Positions 8,734 to 17,242 of a stretch of DNA of 55,147 bases are shown here, piece after piece; position 1 is the stretch's first letter; each line of letters opens with the position of its first letter. Source of the DNA: Granulosicoccus sp. (lineage in GTDB: Bacteria; Pseudomonadota; Gammaproteobacteria; Granulosicoccales; Granulosicoccaceae); assembly GCA_013002205.1 (NCBI GenBank), contig JABDKN010000299.1:1-55147 (forward strand). The letters run 5' to 3'. The notes beneath the pieces are model-generated. The model saw only the letters and a list, made by a program, of their open reading frames with translations. It was not told where the DNA came from and made no database searches. The translations under genes and the position numbers were made by a program.

Positions 8734-10113
8734 ATGACCAACAGCGAGTTGCCACAGGCGCCATCCGGCGCGAGCGGTGCATCAACGGACAGTCAGTCAT
8801 CCTCCTCCAGGGAGGATGGGGGATCGTCCAGACCCAACAGGGGGCCGCGGTCCCGGAACAACAACGCCGCCCGCAACGATGGTGGTGGCGGTGGACGCAA
8901 TCGCAAGAAACGCAATGGTCGTGCGGGCAAGCGCGCCCGTACACAGAACGATGATGACCTTGGCAATCGGATCGAGAAGGGTAATCGCGCCCTGAAACCT
9001 CCGCGCGAACTGACCGAAGAGATGGACAACATTGGTAACCGGGCGTTGCCCGAGCAAGCGACCGACATTGAATACGAAGATGACAACTTCGGCAACCGGG
9101 ATCACTTCAACGTCAACAACCGGTTTCCATCCGACAGTAATCTGATCGGCATGGAGGACCCCTACCAGGTCGGCAGCCTGGTATATGGCAAGACCGGGCG
9201 AAGCCAGGGTGGTCGCAAGAACCAGGGTCGCGGCAACCAGAATCGGCGGCAGGGCTCTGCGGGCCAGGCGCGTGCAACAGGCCGAGGCTCCCAGGGGCGC
9301 CAGCGCAACAGCAACCAGGGACGTAACGCCAACCGAGGCCAGAACGGACAGGGTGAGGAAGCCCAGAATGCCACTGCGAATCAGGGTAACGGGCAGAACG
9401 GCCGAGGTCCTCGCAACCAGAATCGCAACCAGAATCGCAACCAGAACAGGAACCGGCGGCAGACCCCCCCATCAAATGGCAACCCGCGCAGTGCAGGGCC
9501 ATCCGGGCAGGACGCCAGCCCCGGGAATGCGGACAGCCCGACGGCCTCGGGAACAGCTGGTGGCGATCAGCACGTTGCCGAACCAGCCAGTGCGCAGACT
9601 CAGGAGCTGCGGCAGGGCGTCACGCCACCGGCTCAGGAGACACGCCAGAGCGTCACGACACCGACTCGGATCCCGGCACCCGTGCAGCAGAGCGACGCCG
9701 CACGCAGCGACGATGCGGTGCCGGCGAAGAAGCCCAGGGCACCAAGAAAGCCCCGGGCAGATACCCGGAGCACGGGTGCGGAAAAATCCGCAGGAAATGG
9801 ATCGGCTGACGGTGCGGCAGAAGAGGCGGCACCACGGGCAAAAAGAAAGCCACGCTCGACTTCGGCAACCGTGGTGGGCGATGGCCCGACAGCCACTGCG
9901 AAGGTTGATGAGGGGAAAATGGCGGTCAGGAAACCTCGGGCCACCGCCAGGCGGGTGCCAGCCAAGGCGGCTGATGAGGGTGCGAGTGCCGGCAATGGTG
10001 CGGCCAATCCTGCCACTGGCCCGGTAGGCAATGGCTCCGGAGCTGCCCCCAAGGCCAAACGGGCCCCACGTGTCACTCGACCGAAGGCCTCTCCTCCGCC
10101 ATCAGGTGACTGA
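8734..10113 (+). CDS. Large low-complexity, probably disordered basic protein of unknown function
   Basis: I do not recognise this 459-residue protein. It has four compositional zones. Residues 1-70 are Ser/Gly/Asn/Arg-rich with a basic RNRKKR stretch. Residues 71-150 are acidic to mixed and carry four GNR tripeptides (77-79, 83-85, 101-103, 120-122), the only part that looks like conserved short motifs. Residues 155-250 are Gln/Asn/Arg/Gly-rich with RNQN tandem units (227-238). Residues 330-459 are Lys/Arg/Pro/Ala-rich with repeated KPRA or KRxPR blocks, like histone H1-type tails. There is no signal peptide, membrane helix or catalytic motif. Nucleic-acid binding is the natural inference from RGG-like and KPRA repeats. 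It has its own ribosome site (AAGGTGA) and is monocistronic, convergent with ETF-QO 14 bp away. Confidence 0.75.
   Translation: MTNSELPQAPSGASGASTDSQSSSSREDGGSSRPNRGPRSRNNNAARNDGGGGGRNRKKRNGRAGKRARTQNDDDLGNRIEKGNRALKPPRELTEEMDNIGNRALPEQATDIEYEDDNFGNRDHFNVNNRFPSDSNLIGMEDPYQVGSLVYGKTGRSQGGRKNQGRGNQNRRQGSAGQARATGRGSQGRQRNSNQGRNANRGQNGQGEEAQNATANQGNGQNGRGPRNQNRNQNRNQNRNRRQTPPSNGNPRSAGPSGQDASPGNADSPTASGTAGGDQHVAEPASAQTQELRQGVTPPAQETRQSVTTPTRIPAPVQQSDAARSDDAVPAKKPRAPRKPRADTRSTGAEKSAGNGSADGAAEEAAPRAKRKPRSTSATVVGDGPTATAKVDEGKMAVRKPRATARRVPAKAADEGASAGNGAANPATGPVGNGSGAAPKAKRAPRVTRPKASPPPSGD
9412..9447 (+). repeat. 12-bp in-frame tandem repeat encoding RNQN units
   Basis: Three copies of CGCAACCAGAAT run head to tail at 9412-9423, 9424-9435 and 9436-9447. 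The last differs only in the final base. Each encodes Arg-Asn-Gln-Asn within the disordered protein at 8734, and degenerate copies extend on both sides. The perfect DNA identity suggests recent expansion by slippage. Confidence 0.9.
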
Positions 10114-10127
10114 CGCGTGGCCAGCCT

Positions 10128-11786
10128 TCACATGTTCGGGTAATTGGGACCGCCACCACCTTCCGGCACTACCCAGGTGATGTTCTGACTGGGGTCCTTG
10201 ATATCGCAGGTCTTGCAGTGAATGCAGTTCTGCGAGTTGATCTGGAATCGCGGTACGTCGTCATTGACGACTACTTCGTAGACCCCCACCGGACAGTAGC
10301 GTTGCGCAGGTTCAGCGTACGTGGGCAGGTTGACCTGGATGGGTATGGACGGATCAGCCAGCTGCAGATGCACCGGCTGATTGTCCTCGTGATTGGTATT
10401 GGACAGGAACACCGACGACGGTTTGTCGAAACTGATCTTGCCATCGGGTCTTGGATAGCGTGGGGCTGTGCAGTCGGCAGCCGGTTTCAGGCAGGCGTAG
10501 TCGGGCACCTCATCGCGGAAGTTGAATGGCAACCTGCCGCCGAAAAAATTCTGGTCCAGGTAGTTGTATGCACCCCCCAGGTACATACCGAACTTGTGCA
10601 ATACCGGCCCCCAGTTGCGTGAGGACTTCAGTTCATCACCAGCCCAGCTGTCCAGGAAGGCTTCATCAAATTCGCTCAGTGCCCGCCCGTCATCACCGTT
10701 GCCAAGTGCAACTGCAATGGTCTCGGCTGCCAGCATCCCTGATTTCATTGCCATATGAGTGCCCTTCAGCTTGGCAAAGTTCAGGGTACCTGCGTCGCAG
10801 CCAATCAGCAGTGCACCGGGCATGTTCATGCGCGGCAGGGAGTTGAGTCCGCCTTTGACGATGGCACGTGCTCCGTAACTGATACGCTCACCACCTTCAA
10901 GCGTCTCGCGAATGGCCGGATGTGTCTTGAAACGCTGGAATTCCTCAAAGGCGCCCAGATGCGGATTGGCATAGTTGAGATCAATGATCAATCCCACGGC
11001 CACCTGGTTGTCCTCCAGGTGATACAGGAAACCACCACCGGTCGTGCCGGTCTCCGACAGCGGCCAGCCGGCACTGTGGACTACTGTGCCCGGTACGTGT
11101 TTTCCAGATTCGACCTGCCACAGCTCCTTCAGGCCGATTCCATAATGCTGCGGTGATCTCCCCTCATCGAGTCTGAACCTGGCGATCAACTGTTTGCCAA
11201 GATGCCCGCGGCAGCCCTCGGCAAACACCGTGTATCGGGCCAGCAGTTCCATGCCGCGCTCGAAGCTGTCCTTGGGTTCGCCGTTGGCATCCAGGCCCAT
11301 GTCGCCCGTGGCGACTCCCTTGACACGCCCGTCCTCGTGATACAGCACCTCGGAAGCAGCAAAACCCGGAAAGATCTCAACCCCCAATGCCTCGGCTTTC
11401 TCGGCCAGCCAGCGAGTCAGGCTGCCCAGACTGGCTACATAGTTGCCCTCGTTGTGCATGGTTTTCGGTGACAGAAAGCCAGGCATCTTCAGCGAGGAGC
11501 TGGCACTGGTGAAGAAGCGTATGTCATCATGCGTCACGGGCGTTTTCAAGGGTGCCTTGTCCTGCTTCCAGTCAGGGAACAACTCGTCGAGTGCGCGTGG
11601 CTCTATGACGGCACCCGAGAGAATGTGTGCACCCACTTCCGAGCCTTTTTCCAGAACGACGACGCTGATTTCCCGATCCTGTTCCCGGGCGATCTGCATC
11701 AGTCGGCACGCAGTGGCAAGCCCCCCGGGGCCAGCTCCGACGATGACGACATCGAACTCCATCGACTCTCTTGCTTCAGTACTCAT
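10128..11786 (-). CDS. Electron transfer flavoprotein-ubiquinone oxidoreductase
   Basis: This enzyme, 552 residues from the chosen ATG at 11786, passes electrons from reduced ETF, loaded by acyl-CoA and related dehydrogenases, to ubiquinone at the inner membrane. The N-terminal FAD fold has VVIVGAGPGGLATA at about residues 11-24. The C terminus carries the 4Fe-4S ligands in RYCPVGVYE and NCIHCKTCDIKDP, followed by the typical end TWVVPEGGGGPNYPNM. I prefer the start giving MSTEAR, because the longer frame from 11822 adds 12 residues without family support. No etfA or etfB is adjacent. It fits with the acyl-CoA catabolic genes further along the window. Confidence 0.95.
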   Translation of the reverse strand: MSTEARESMEFDVVIVGAGPGGLATACRLMQIAREQDREISVVVLEKGSEVGAHILSGAVIEPRALDELFPDWKQDKAPLKTPVTHDDIRFFTSASSSLKMPGFLSPKTMHNEGNYVASLGSLTRWLAEKAEALGVEIFPGFAASEVLYHEDGRVKGVATGDMGLDANGEPKDSFERGMELLARYTVFAEGCRGHLGKQLIARFRLDEGRSPQHYGIGLKELWQVESGKHVPGTVVHSAGWPLSETGTTGGGFLYHLEDNQVAVGLIIDLNYANPHLGAFEEFQRFKTHPAIRETLEGGERISYGARAIVKGGLNSLPRMNMPGALLIGCDAGTLNFAKLKGTHMAMKSGMLAAETIAVALGNGDDGRALSEFDEAFLDSWAGDELKSSRNWGPVLHKFGMYLGGAYNYLDQNFFGGRLPFNFRDEVPDYACLKPAADCTAPRYPRPDGKISFDKPSSVFLSNTNHEDNQPVHLQLADPSIPIQVNLPTYAEPAQRYCPVGVYEVVVNDDVPRFQINSQNCIHCKTCDIKDPSQNITWVVPEGGGGPNYPNM

Positions 11787-11944
11787 TGCTCTTGATCTCA
11801 ATGTCGAAAGTAGGGTGGGCAATTGACCCGTTACTCGCTACGCCTGCCACACCGTCCGGTTGCGACAACTGCTTCTGCCGGAGTTGGTATCCAGCGTGCT
11901 TCGGACCGAATCTCATCGCCAGCGAATGTGCAGGGTAAAGCCGA

Positions 11945-13357
11945 TCAACGGGCAAACGTGTCCAGTGCCAGCAAATCGGTTGACTTGCCGCGTCTGGCGG
12001 CACGGGCGCGTGCACCCAACTCATCGGTGAGCCGTGCGGCCAGCGCCTGCATGGCCCGGCTCTCGCCGTGGACCAGCAGGACGGGCGGTCTGCCCTCGAA
12101 ATGGCTGTACCAGTCCACCATTCCCTGTTGATCGGCGTGGGCTGACAGACCGCCGACCGTGTGTATTTGAGCCCTTACCGCGATTTTTTCCCCCCAGATT
12201 TTCACGCTCTCGGCACCGTCTACCAACTGGCGGCCCAGGGTTCCCGGCGATTGGTAACCGGCGATGATGACGTGGGCATCTGCCCGCCAGAGGTTATGCT
12301 TCAGATGATGAATGATACGCCCACCGGTACACATTCCACTGCCGGCTATGACGATGGCGCCTGATTCCATCGCATTGATGGCACGTGATTCATCGGCGGT
12401 CTGCGAGAATTTCAGGTTCGGCATGGCCAGCAAAGGCCCGTTCTTTCTGTAGTAGGCAGCCGCCTCTTCGTCGTACAGCCTGATGTGTTTCAGGTACACC
12501 TCGCTGGCGCGGATAGCCATTGGACTGTCCAGGAAGATCTTCCAGCGATCCAGTTCCCACTCCCTGAAATAGCGTGCCATGGTGTAGAGGATCATCTGGC
12601 TGCGACCCACCGAAAAGGCAGGAATGAGGATATTCCCGCGTGTGCTGCTCAATGCACTGGCAATTCCGTGTACCTCTTCAAGTGTTTCTGACCAGTCCCG
12701 ATGCAGCCGGTTGCCATAGGTGCTTTCCATCAGGACCAGGTCGGCCTTTTTCAGACAGGTGAAGTCTTTGAGTATCGGCGAGCCACGGTGCCCGAGATCG
12801 CCGCTGAAAACCACGGTACGTGCCTCATCATCCTCGACCAGTTTTATTTCCACGATGGCAGAGCCCAGTATATGACCGGCATCGAACAGCCTGACGGTGA
12901 CACCTGGCGCAACCTTGACCGGCACCTCGTATTCCATGGGTACGAGCCTGGTCAGGGTGTCTTCCACATCTTTCTGATCGTAGAGCGGCGACAGCAGTGG
13001 TTTGCCGGCACGCCTGCGTTTACGGTTCCTGTATTCCACATCGCGGGCATTGAGATTGGCCGAATCCTTCAACAGGATCTGCACCAGATCACAGGTTGCC
13101 GCATGCGTATGTACCTTGCCGCTGAACCCCTGGCTGAGCAACATGGGTAAGCGGCCGCAGTGATCGATGTGCGCATGACTGAGCACCACGGCATCCAGCT
13201 CTGACGGGTTGAACGGAAAGGGATCGTGGTTGCGGAGTTCATCGTCCTTGTTTCCCTGTATCAGGCCACAATCGAACAGAACCCGTGACGTACCTACCTC
13301 GATGAGGTGGCAGGAACCCGTCACTTCCTCGGCCGCACCGTAACTTGTCAGTTTCAT
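11945..13357 (-). CDS. MBL-fold / beta-CASP RNA-processing-type nuclease
   Basis: This 470-residue metallo-beta-lactamase protein belongs to the beta-CASP group (CPSF-73/YsgH-like). The zinc motif HAHIDH is at residues 61-66 in SHAHIDHCGRLP. The beta-CASP insertion follows at about 180-380 and includes SGMCTGGRIIHHL. The C-terminal RNA-metabolising MBL motif GGLSAHADQQGM carries the last metal-binding His. Relatives cut RNA 3' ends or act as RNases. A bacterial substrate for this subgroup is not established. The gene is divergent from rlmL with a perfect palindrome at 13404-13421 between them, so an RNA-metabolism pairing with the rRNA methyltransferase is possible. Confidence 0.9.
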   Translation of the reverse strand: MKLTSYGAAEEVTGSCHLIEVGTSRVLFDCGLIQGNKDDELRNHDPFPFNPSELDAVVLSHAHIDHCGRLPMLLSQGFSGKVHTHAATCDLVQILLKDSANLNARDVEYRNRKRRRAGKPLLSPLYDQKDVEDTLTRLVPMEYEVPVKVAPGVTVRLFDAGHILGSAIVEIKLVEDDEARTVVFSGDLGHRGSPILKDFTCLKKADLVLMESTYGNRLHRDWSETLEEVHGIASALSSTRGNILIPAFSVGRSQMILYTMARYFREWELDRWKIFLDSPMAIRASEVYLKHIRLYDEEAAAYYRKNGPLLAMPNLKFSQTADESRAINAMESGAIVIAGSGMCTGGRIIHHLKHNLWRADAHVIIAGYQSPGTLGRQLVDGAESVKIWGEKIAVRAQIHTVGGLSAHADQQGMVDWYSHFEGRPPVLLVHGESRAMQALAARLTDELGARARAARRGKSTDLLALDTFAR

Positions 13358-13403
13358 CGCGTTAAGTCAGCCGCCGGGATCGGTGCGGCATTGGTTTCCC
13401 CGT

Positions 13404-13421
13404 ATACAATGCCCATTGTAT
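13404..13421. promoter_or_regulatory. Perfect palindrome between divergent MBL nuclease and rlmL genes
   Basis: ATACAATG (13404-13411), CC, CATTGTAT (13414-13421) is a perfect 8+2+8 inverted repeat. Each arm contains TACAAT, a good match to a sigma-70 -10 element, one on each strand. It could therefore be a pair of back-to-back -10 boxes or a regulator's operator. I do not find convincing -35 hexamers at the right spacing on either strand. Confidence 0.5.
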
Positions 13422-13485
13422 CCAAGTGCGGTTGCCAGGGTGAGGCCGCCTGATTTTCCAGTTCTCCAACCGGGTTCATTCCGTC

Positions 13486-15819
13486 GTGCCGTCTTCTGCC
13501 AATTCACCTGCGATCAACGCCATGCGCACCGACGTTGAATTCTACGCCTCCTGCGGCGGCGGCCTGGAACATCTGCTGGCCGGGGAACTGCGCGCGCTTG
13601 GACTGGCAGACGTGCAATGCGCTGGCGCAGGTGTCCGTTTCGCCGGCGGACTGGCAGCCGGCTACAAAGCCTGTCTCTGGTCGCGGGTGGCCAACCGGGT
13701 GCTGATGCCGATACATCAAGGCCCGGCCGCCACCCCGGAAGCCCTGTACGATCTCGTGCGCGAAGTCGACTGGGCGTCTCATGTCGATGTGGACGGTAGT
13801 CTGGCTGTGGATTTCTTTACCGCCAGGTCAGCGATCACGCACTCGCAATATGGGGCATTGAAGGCCAAGGATGCCGTCGTCGACCAGTTTCGCCAGGAGA
13901 AGGGGCGTCGACCCGACGTCGATCGGGATACACCTGACCTGCGCATCAATATCTATCTGTACAGGGACAAGGCACGCATCGCCATCGATCTGTCGGGCAG
14001 CAGTCTGCACCGGCGCGGTTATCGCGATGCCGGCGGACTGGCTCCCCTGAAGGAAAACCTGGCTGCAGCCCTGCTGTTGTCTGCCGGGTGGCCAGAGGCT
14101 CTCGAGCGCGGTTGGCCGCTGGTCGATCCCCTGTGCGGGTCCGGGACGCTGCTCATCGAAGCCTCCATGATGGCATGCAACAAGGCACCCGGTCTGCTGC
14201 GCAACTACTTCGGCTTTCTTGGCTGGAAAGGACACGATGCCAGCCTCTGGCAGGACGCCCTCGACCAGGCGCGTCTTGATGAACGCCAGTCGCCGGTGCT
14301 GATCGCCGGGTGCGATCATGATGCAGCCGTCATTGAACTATGCCGTCACAACCTGGCCCAGGCCGGGCTGGATGACAGTGTCACTGTGGAGCTGATGTCG
14401 CTCAGTGATGGACGTCCACAGGTCCTGCGCGATGCCGATGTGGGACTGCTGGTGACCAATCCACCTTATGGAGAACGTCTGGCAGGTGACGCACGTTTCT
14501 ACACTGACCTGGGGGCAAGCCTGAGCAGGCATTATGCCGGCTGGCACTGTGCACTGTTCACGGCCGATTCAGCACCCTACGCACGTACCCGCTTACCCTT
14601 GTCACGCCATCTCAGTGCCAGGAATGGCGGCCTGGATTGCGTGCTGTTGACAGGGGACATTCCCAGAGCGAGCAAGCTCGGTGCCACGCCTGCGCAGACG
14701 GAGAGTACTCAGGTCGAATTCGCACACGTCGAGCCTGTCCGGGTGCAGCATGGCAGCAGGGATCCCGTTGCCGCGTCTGCATCGCAGCAGGCGCATCCGC
14801 AAAGCACGCTCTATCGAGAACCGCACGGTACCGTGTCCCGGGTGGACGCCACCTCCTTTGTCAACCGCCTGAAAAAGAACCTGCGCGCGCTCAAGGGCTG
14901 GAAGCGACAGAATGACGTCCATGCCTATCGCCTGTACGATGCAGACCTGCCCGAGTTTGCCGTTGCCATCGACCTGTACGACTGTGACCGGCTGCATTGT
15001 GTCGTACAGGAATACCAGGCGCCGCCTACGGTGAACGTGGCCGTGGCAAAGGCGCGTCTGGACGCCCTGATGCGGGCGATCCCGGATGCCCTGAACGTGG
15101 AACCCGAATGCCTGCATCTGAAGGTGCGTGAGATCAAGAGCGGGCCGCAGCAGTATGAGCGAATGCACGGCGGAACCTCCAGCGTGTGCCTGGTCGAGGA
15201 ATTCGGCGCGCAGCTCGAGGTCAATTTCACCGACTACCTGGACACCGGCCTGTTCCTGGATCATCGACCCGTGCGCCGTTACATTGCGGCAAACAGTCAG
15301 GGCAAACGCTTTCTGAATCTGTTTGCATACACCGGTACGGCGACGGTTGCAGCAGTGGTCGGTGGCGCTGCGGGCAGCGTGTCGGTGGATACCTCCAGTC
15401 GTTACTGTCAATGGGCCATGCGTAACCTGGATCGTAATGGTGCGGCACCACACAGGCATGAGGTGATACGGCAGGATGTCTTCAGCTGGCTCGAACACGC
15501 TGCTGTGGGTATGCGTGACGAGGTACGCTTCGATCTGATCCTGCTGGATCCACCGACGTTTTCCAATTCGACGGCCGTTGCGGATGACTGGAACGTACAG
15601 CGCGATCACCTCAGGTCCATCGATGCGTGTCTGTCAGTGCTGGCACCGGGTGGCACGCTTATCTTTTCGAATAATTATCGACGCTTCAGACTGGATGCCG
15701 CTCTACTGGGCGATACTGGCAGGAATATTGTCGTCGAAGATAGAAACAGCTGGTCGATTGACCGGGATTTTCAACGCCGGCAGCGTATCCATCGATGCTG
15801 GTTTATCCATAAACGGTAG
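13486..15819 (+). CDS. rlmL: Bifunctional 23S rRNA guanine methyltransferase RlmK/RlmL
   Basis: This 777-residue fused enzyme makes m2G2445 (N-terminal RlmL half) and m7G2069 (C-terminal RlmK half) in 23S rRNA, E. coli numbering. A THUMP-like RNA-binding region lies at about residues 55-170. The first Rossmann methyltransferase has VDPLCGSGTLLIEASM and VTNPPYGERL (Asn325). The second has FLNLFAYTGTATVAA and LILLDPPTFSN (Asp688). E. coli RlmKL is about 700 residues, and the extra length here is mostly a linker around residues 400-445. The start is uncertain: GTG at 13486 or ATG at 13522, neither with a strong ribosome site. It is divergent from the MBL nuclease gene. Confidence 0.96.
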   Translation: MPSSANSPAINAMRTDVEFYASCGGGLEHLLAGELRALGLADVQCAGAGVRFAGGLAAGYKACLWSRVANRVLMPIHQGPAATPEALYDLVREVDWASHVDVDGSLAVDFFTARSAITHSQYGALKAKDAVVDQFRQEKGRRPDVDRDTPDLRINIYLYRDKARIAIDLSGSSLHRRGYRDAGGLAPLKENLAAALLLSAGWPEALERGWPLVDPLCGSGTLLIEASMMACNKAPGLLRNYFGFLGWKGHDASLWQDALDQARLDERQSPVLIAGCDHDAAVIELCRHNLAQAGLDDSVTVELMSLSDGRPQVLRDADVGLLVTNPPYGERLAGDARFYTDLGASLSRHYAGWHCALFTADSAPYARTRLPLSRHLSARNGGLDCVLLTGDIPRASKLGATPAQTESTQVEFAHVEPVRVQHGSRDPVAASASQQAHPQSTLYREPHGTVSRVDATSFVNRLKKNLRALKGWKRQNDVHAYRLYDADLPEFAVAIDLYDCDRLHCVVQEYQAPPTVNVAVAKARLDALMRAIPDALNVEPECLHLKVREIKSGPQQYERMHGGTSSVCLVEEFGAQLEVNFTDYLDTGLFLDHRPVRRYIAANSQGKRFLNLFAYTGTATVAAVVGGAAGSVSVDTSSRYCQWAMRNLDRNGAAPHRHEVIRQDVFSWLEHAAVGMRDEVRFDLILLDPPTFSNSTAVADDWNVQRDHLRSIDACLSVLAPGGTLIFSNNYRRFRLDAALLGDTGRNIVVEDRNSWSIDRDFQRRQRIHRCWFIHKR

Positions 15820-15918
15820 TCCGATTACACGGCTCTGGTGTGCAATGGCGGTAATGCAATGCCATCGTGTCGTCAGAGGTCTATGAATGATTGATGAATA
15901 ACAGGACAGGGGACAGGT

Positions 15919-17022
15919 GTGGCTGAATTTTTTTACGAGTATGGCTTGTTCTTTCTCAAGTCGCTGACGTTCGTGATTGCGGTGGTGGCCATCATCATGG
16001 CCATCGTGGCGGCCGCCATCAAAGGTCGCCAGGTAGCTGGTGCGGCCAGCAGCGGGCATATCGAAATCAAGAAGTACAACGAACGGCTGGAAGATATGCA
16101 GGATGTGCTGACATTCTCGCTGATGGAACCGGAGGCGCGTAAGCAGGCGGAGAAGGACAAGAAAAAGACAGAGAAGGTAGAGAAAAAAGCGGCCAGACAG
16201 GCGGCCAGGAAAGCCAGGAAGCAGCGCGGCAGTGGCGAAACCATTGTCGCCGAAAAGACTCGCCCCAGACTGTTCGTGCTGGATTTCGATGGCGATTTAC
16301 GGGCCAGCGAAGTCGACAAGCTGCGTCGCGAGATTACCGCTTTGTTGACCACGGCCACGCCAGAGGACGAGGTGATGCTGCGTCTTGAAAGTGGCGGGGG
16401 CATGGTCACCTCATACGGTCTGGCGGCCTCGCAGCTGGACCGGATACGTGACAGGAAAGTGCCCTTGACCATCTGCGTGGACAAGGTGGCGGCCAGTGGC
16501 GGCTACATGATGGCCTGTGTGGCAGATAAACTGGTAGCTGCGCCATTTGCCGTTCTGGGGTCCATCGGAGTCGTTGCGCAGATTCCCAATTTTCATCGTT
16601 TATTGAAAGAGCTCAATATCGATTTCGAGATGTTGACCGCGGGTAAATACAAGCGAACACTGACCCTGTTCGGCGAGAACACCGATGAAGGACGGCAGAA
16701 ATTCATCGAGGATATCGAACGCATCCACGCACAGTTCAAACAGTATGTGGCGCAGCGTCGTCCGACACTGGATATCGAGACCGTGGCCACCGGCGAAATC
16801 TGGTCAGGCCAGGACACACTGGACCTGAACCTGGCGGACAGGCTTGCAACCAGCGATCAGTACATGATCGATGCCTGCGAAGAACGTGACGTGCTGATAG
16901 TCCAGTACAAGGCTCGCAAGCACCTGATGGAGCGACTGTCACTGGGCGTCCAGAACACGATCGATGGTGTACTTCTCAGGTGGTTTGAGCGCTTGATGAA
17001 AAGTCGGTACTCGATCGGCTAG
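15919..17022 (+). CDS. sohB: Inner-membrane serine protease SohB (S49 family)
   Basis: This 367-residue membrane-anchored peptidase has an N-terminal helix at about residues 10-34 and then a charged Lys/Ala-rich linker (about 72-107). The S49 protease domain follows, with catalytic Ser193 in KVAASGGYMM and Lys245 in GKYKRTLT. The 52-residue spacing between the two matches E. coli SohB. The start is a GTG at 15919, preceded by an AG-rich stretch. The signal-peptide-peptidase-like fold acts at the membrane. Its substrates are not defined. It lies 99 bp downstream of rlmL on the same strand. Confidence 0.95.
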   Translation: MAEFFYEYGLFFLKSLTFVIAVVAIIMAIVAAAIKGRQVAGAASSGHIEIKKYNERLEDMQDVLTFSLMEPEARKQAEKDKKKTEKVEKKAARQAARKARKQRGSGETIVAEKTRPRLFVLDFDGDLRASEVDKLRREITALLTTATPEDEVMLRLESGGGMVTSYGLAASQLDRIRDRKVPLTICVDKVAASGGYMMACVADKLVAAPFAVLGSIGVVAQIPNFHRLLKELNIDFEMLTAGKYKRTLTLFGENTDEGRQKFIEDIERIHAQFKQYVAQRRPTLDIETVATGEIWSGQDTLDLNLADRLATSDQYMIDACEERDVLIVQYKARKHLMERLSLGVQNTIDGVLLRWFERLMKSRYSIG

Positions 17023-17242
17023 GAGCTGGATGGTGTGAAACGCGGCCCGATCATGCGCCCTGACTTCGGTGCTGCTGATGTGTCGGCTGCCGTCAATATA
17101 GAAGGTGACTGGTACACGGTTTTCCGATATCGTTCAATCGCAGGTTGACGCTCTCGGCAGTGTCGCAGGAATGCCACTGCTGCAAATTCGAGTGTCCAAC
17201 CGCTGCCAGGCAGGCATGGCCAACCAACTCCGGAGATTCTTC

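Noticed and set aside
8734-10113. The Asn/Arg-rich protein as an RluB pseudouridine synthase or RNase E fragment
   Set aside because: Those enzymes have similar basic, disordered tails, but the S4, pseudouridine synthase and S1 domains are absent and no truncated neighbour is seen.
14602-15609. 335-codon minus-strand frame
   Set aside because: It lies antisense inside rlmL, whose two methyltransferase motifs are intact, and shows no recognisable motif.
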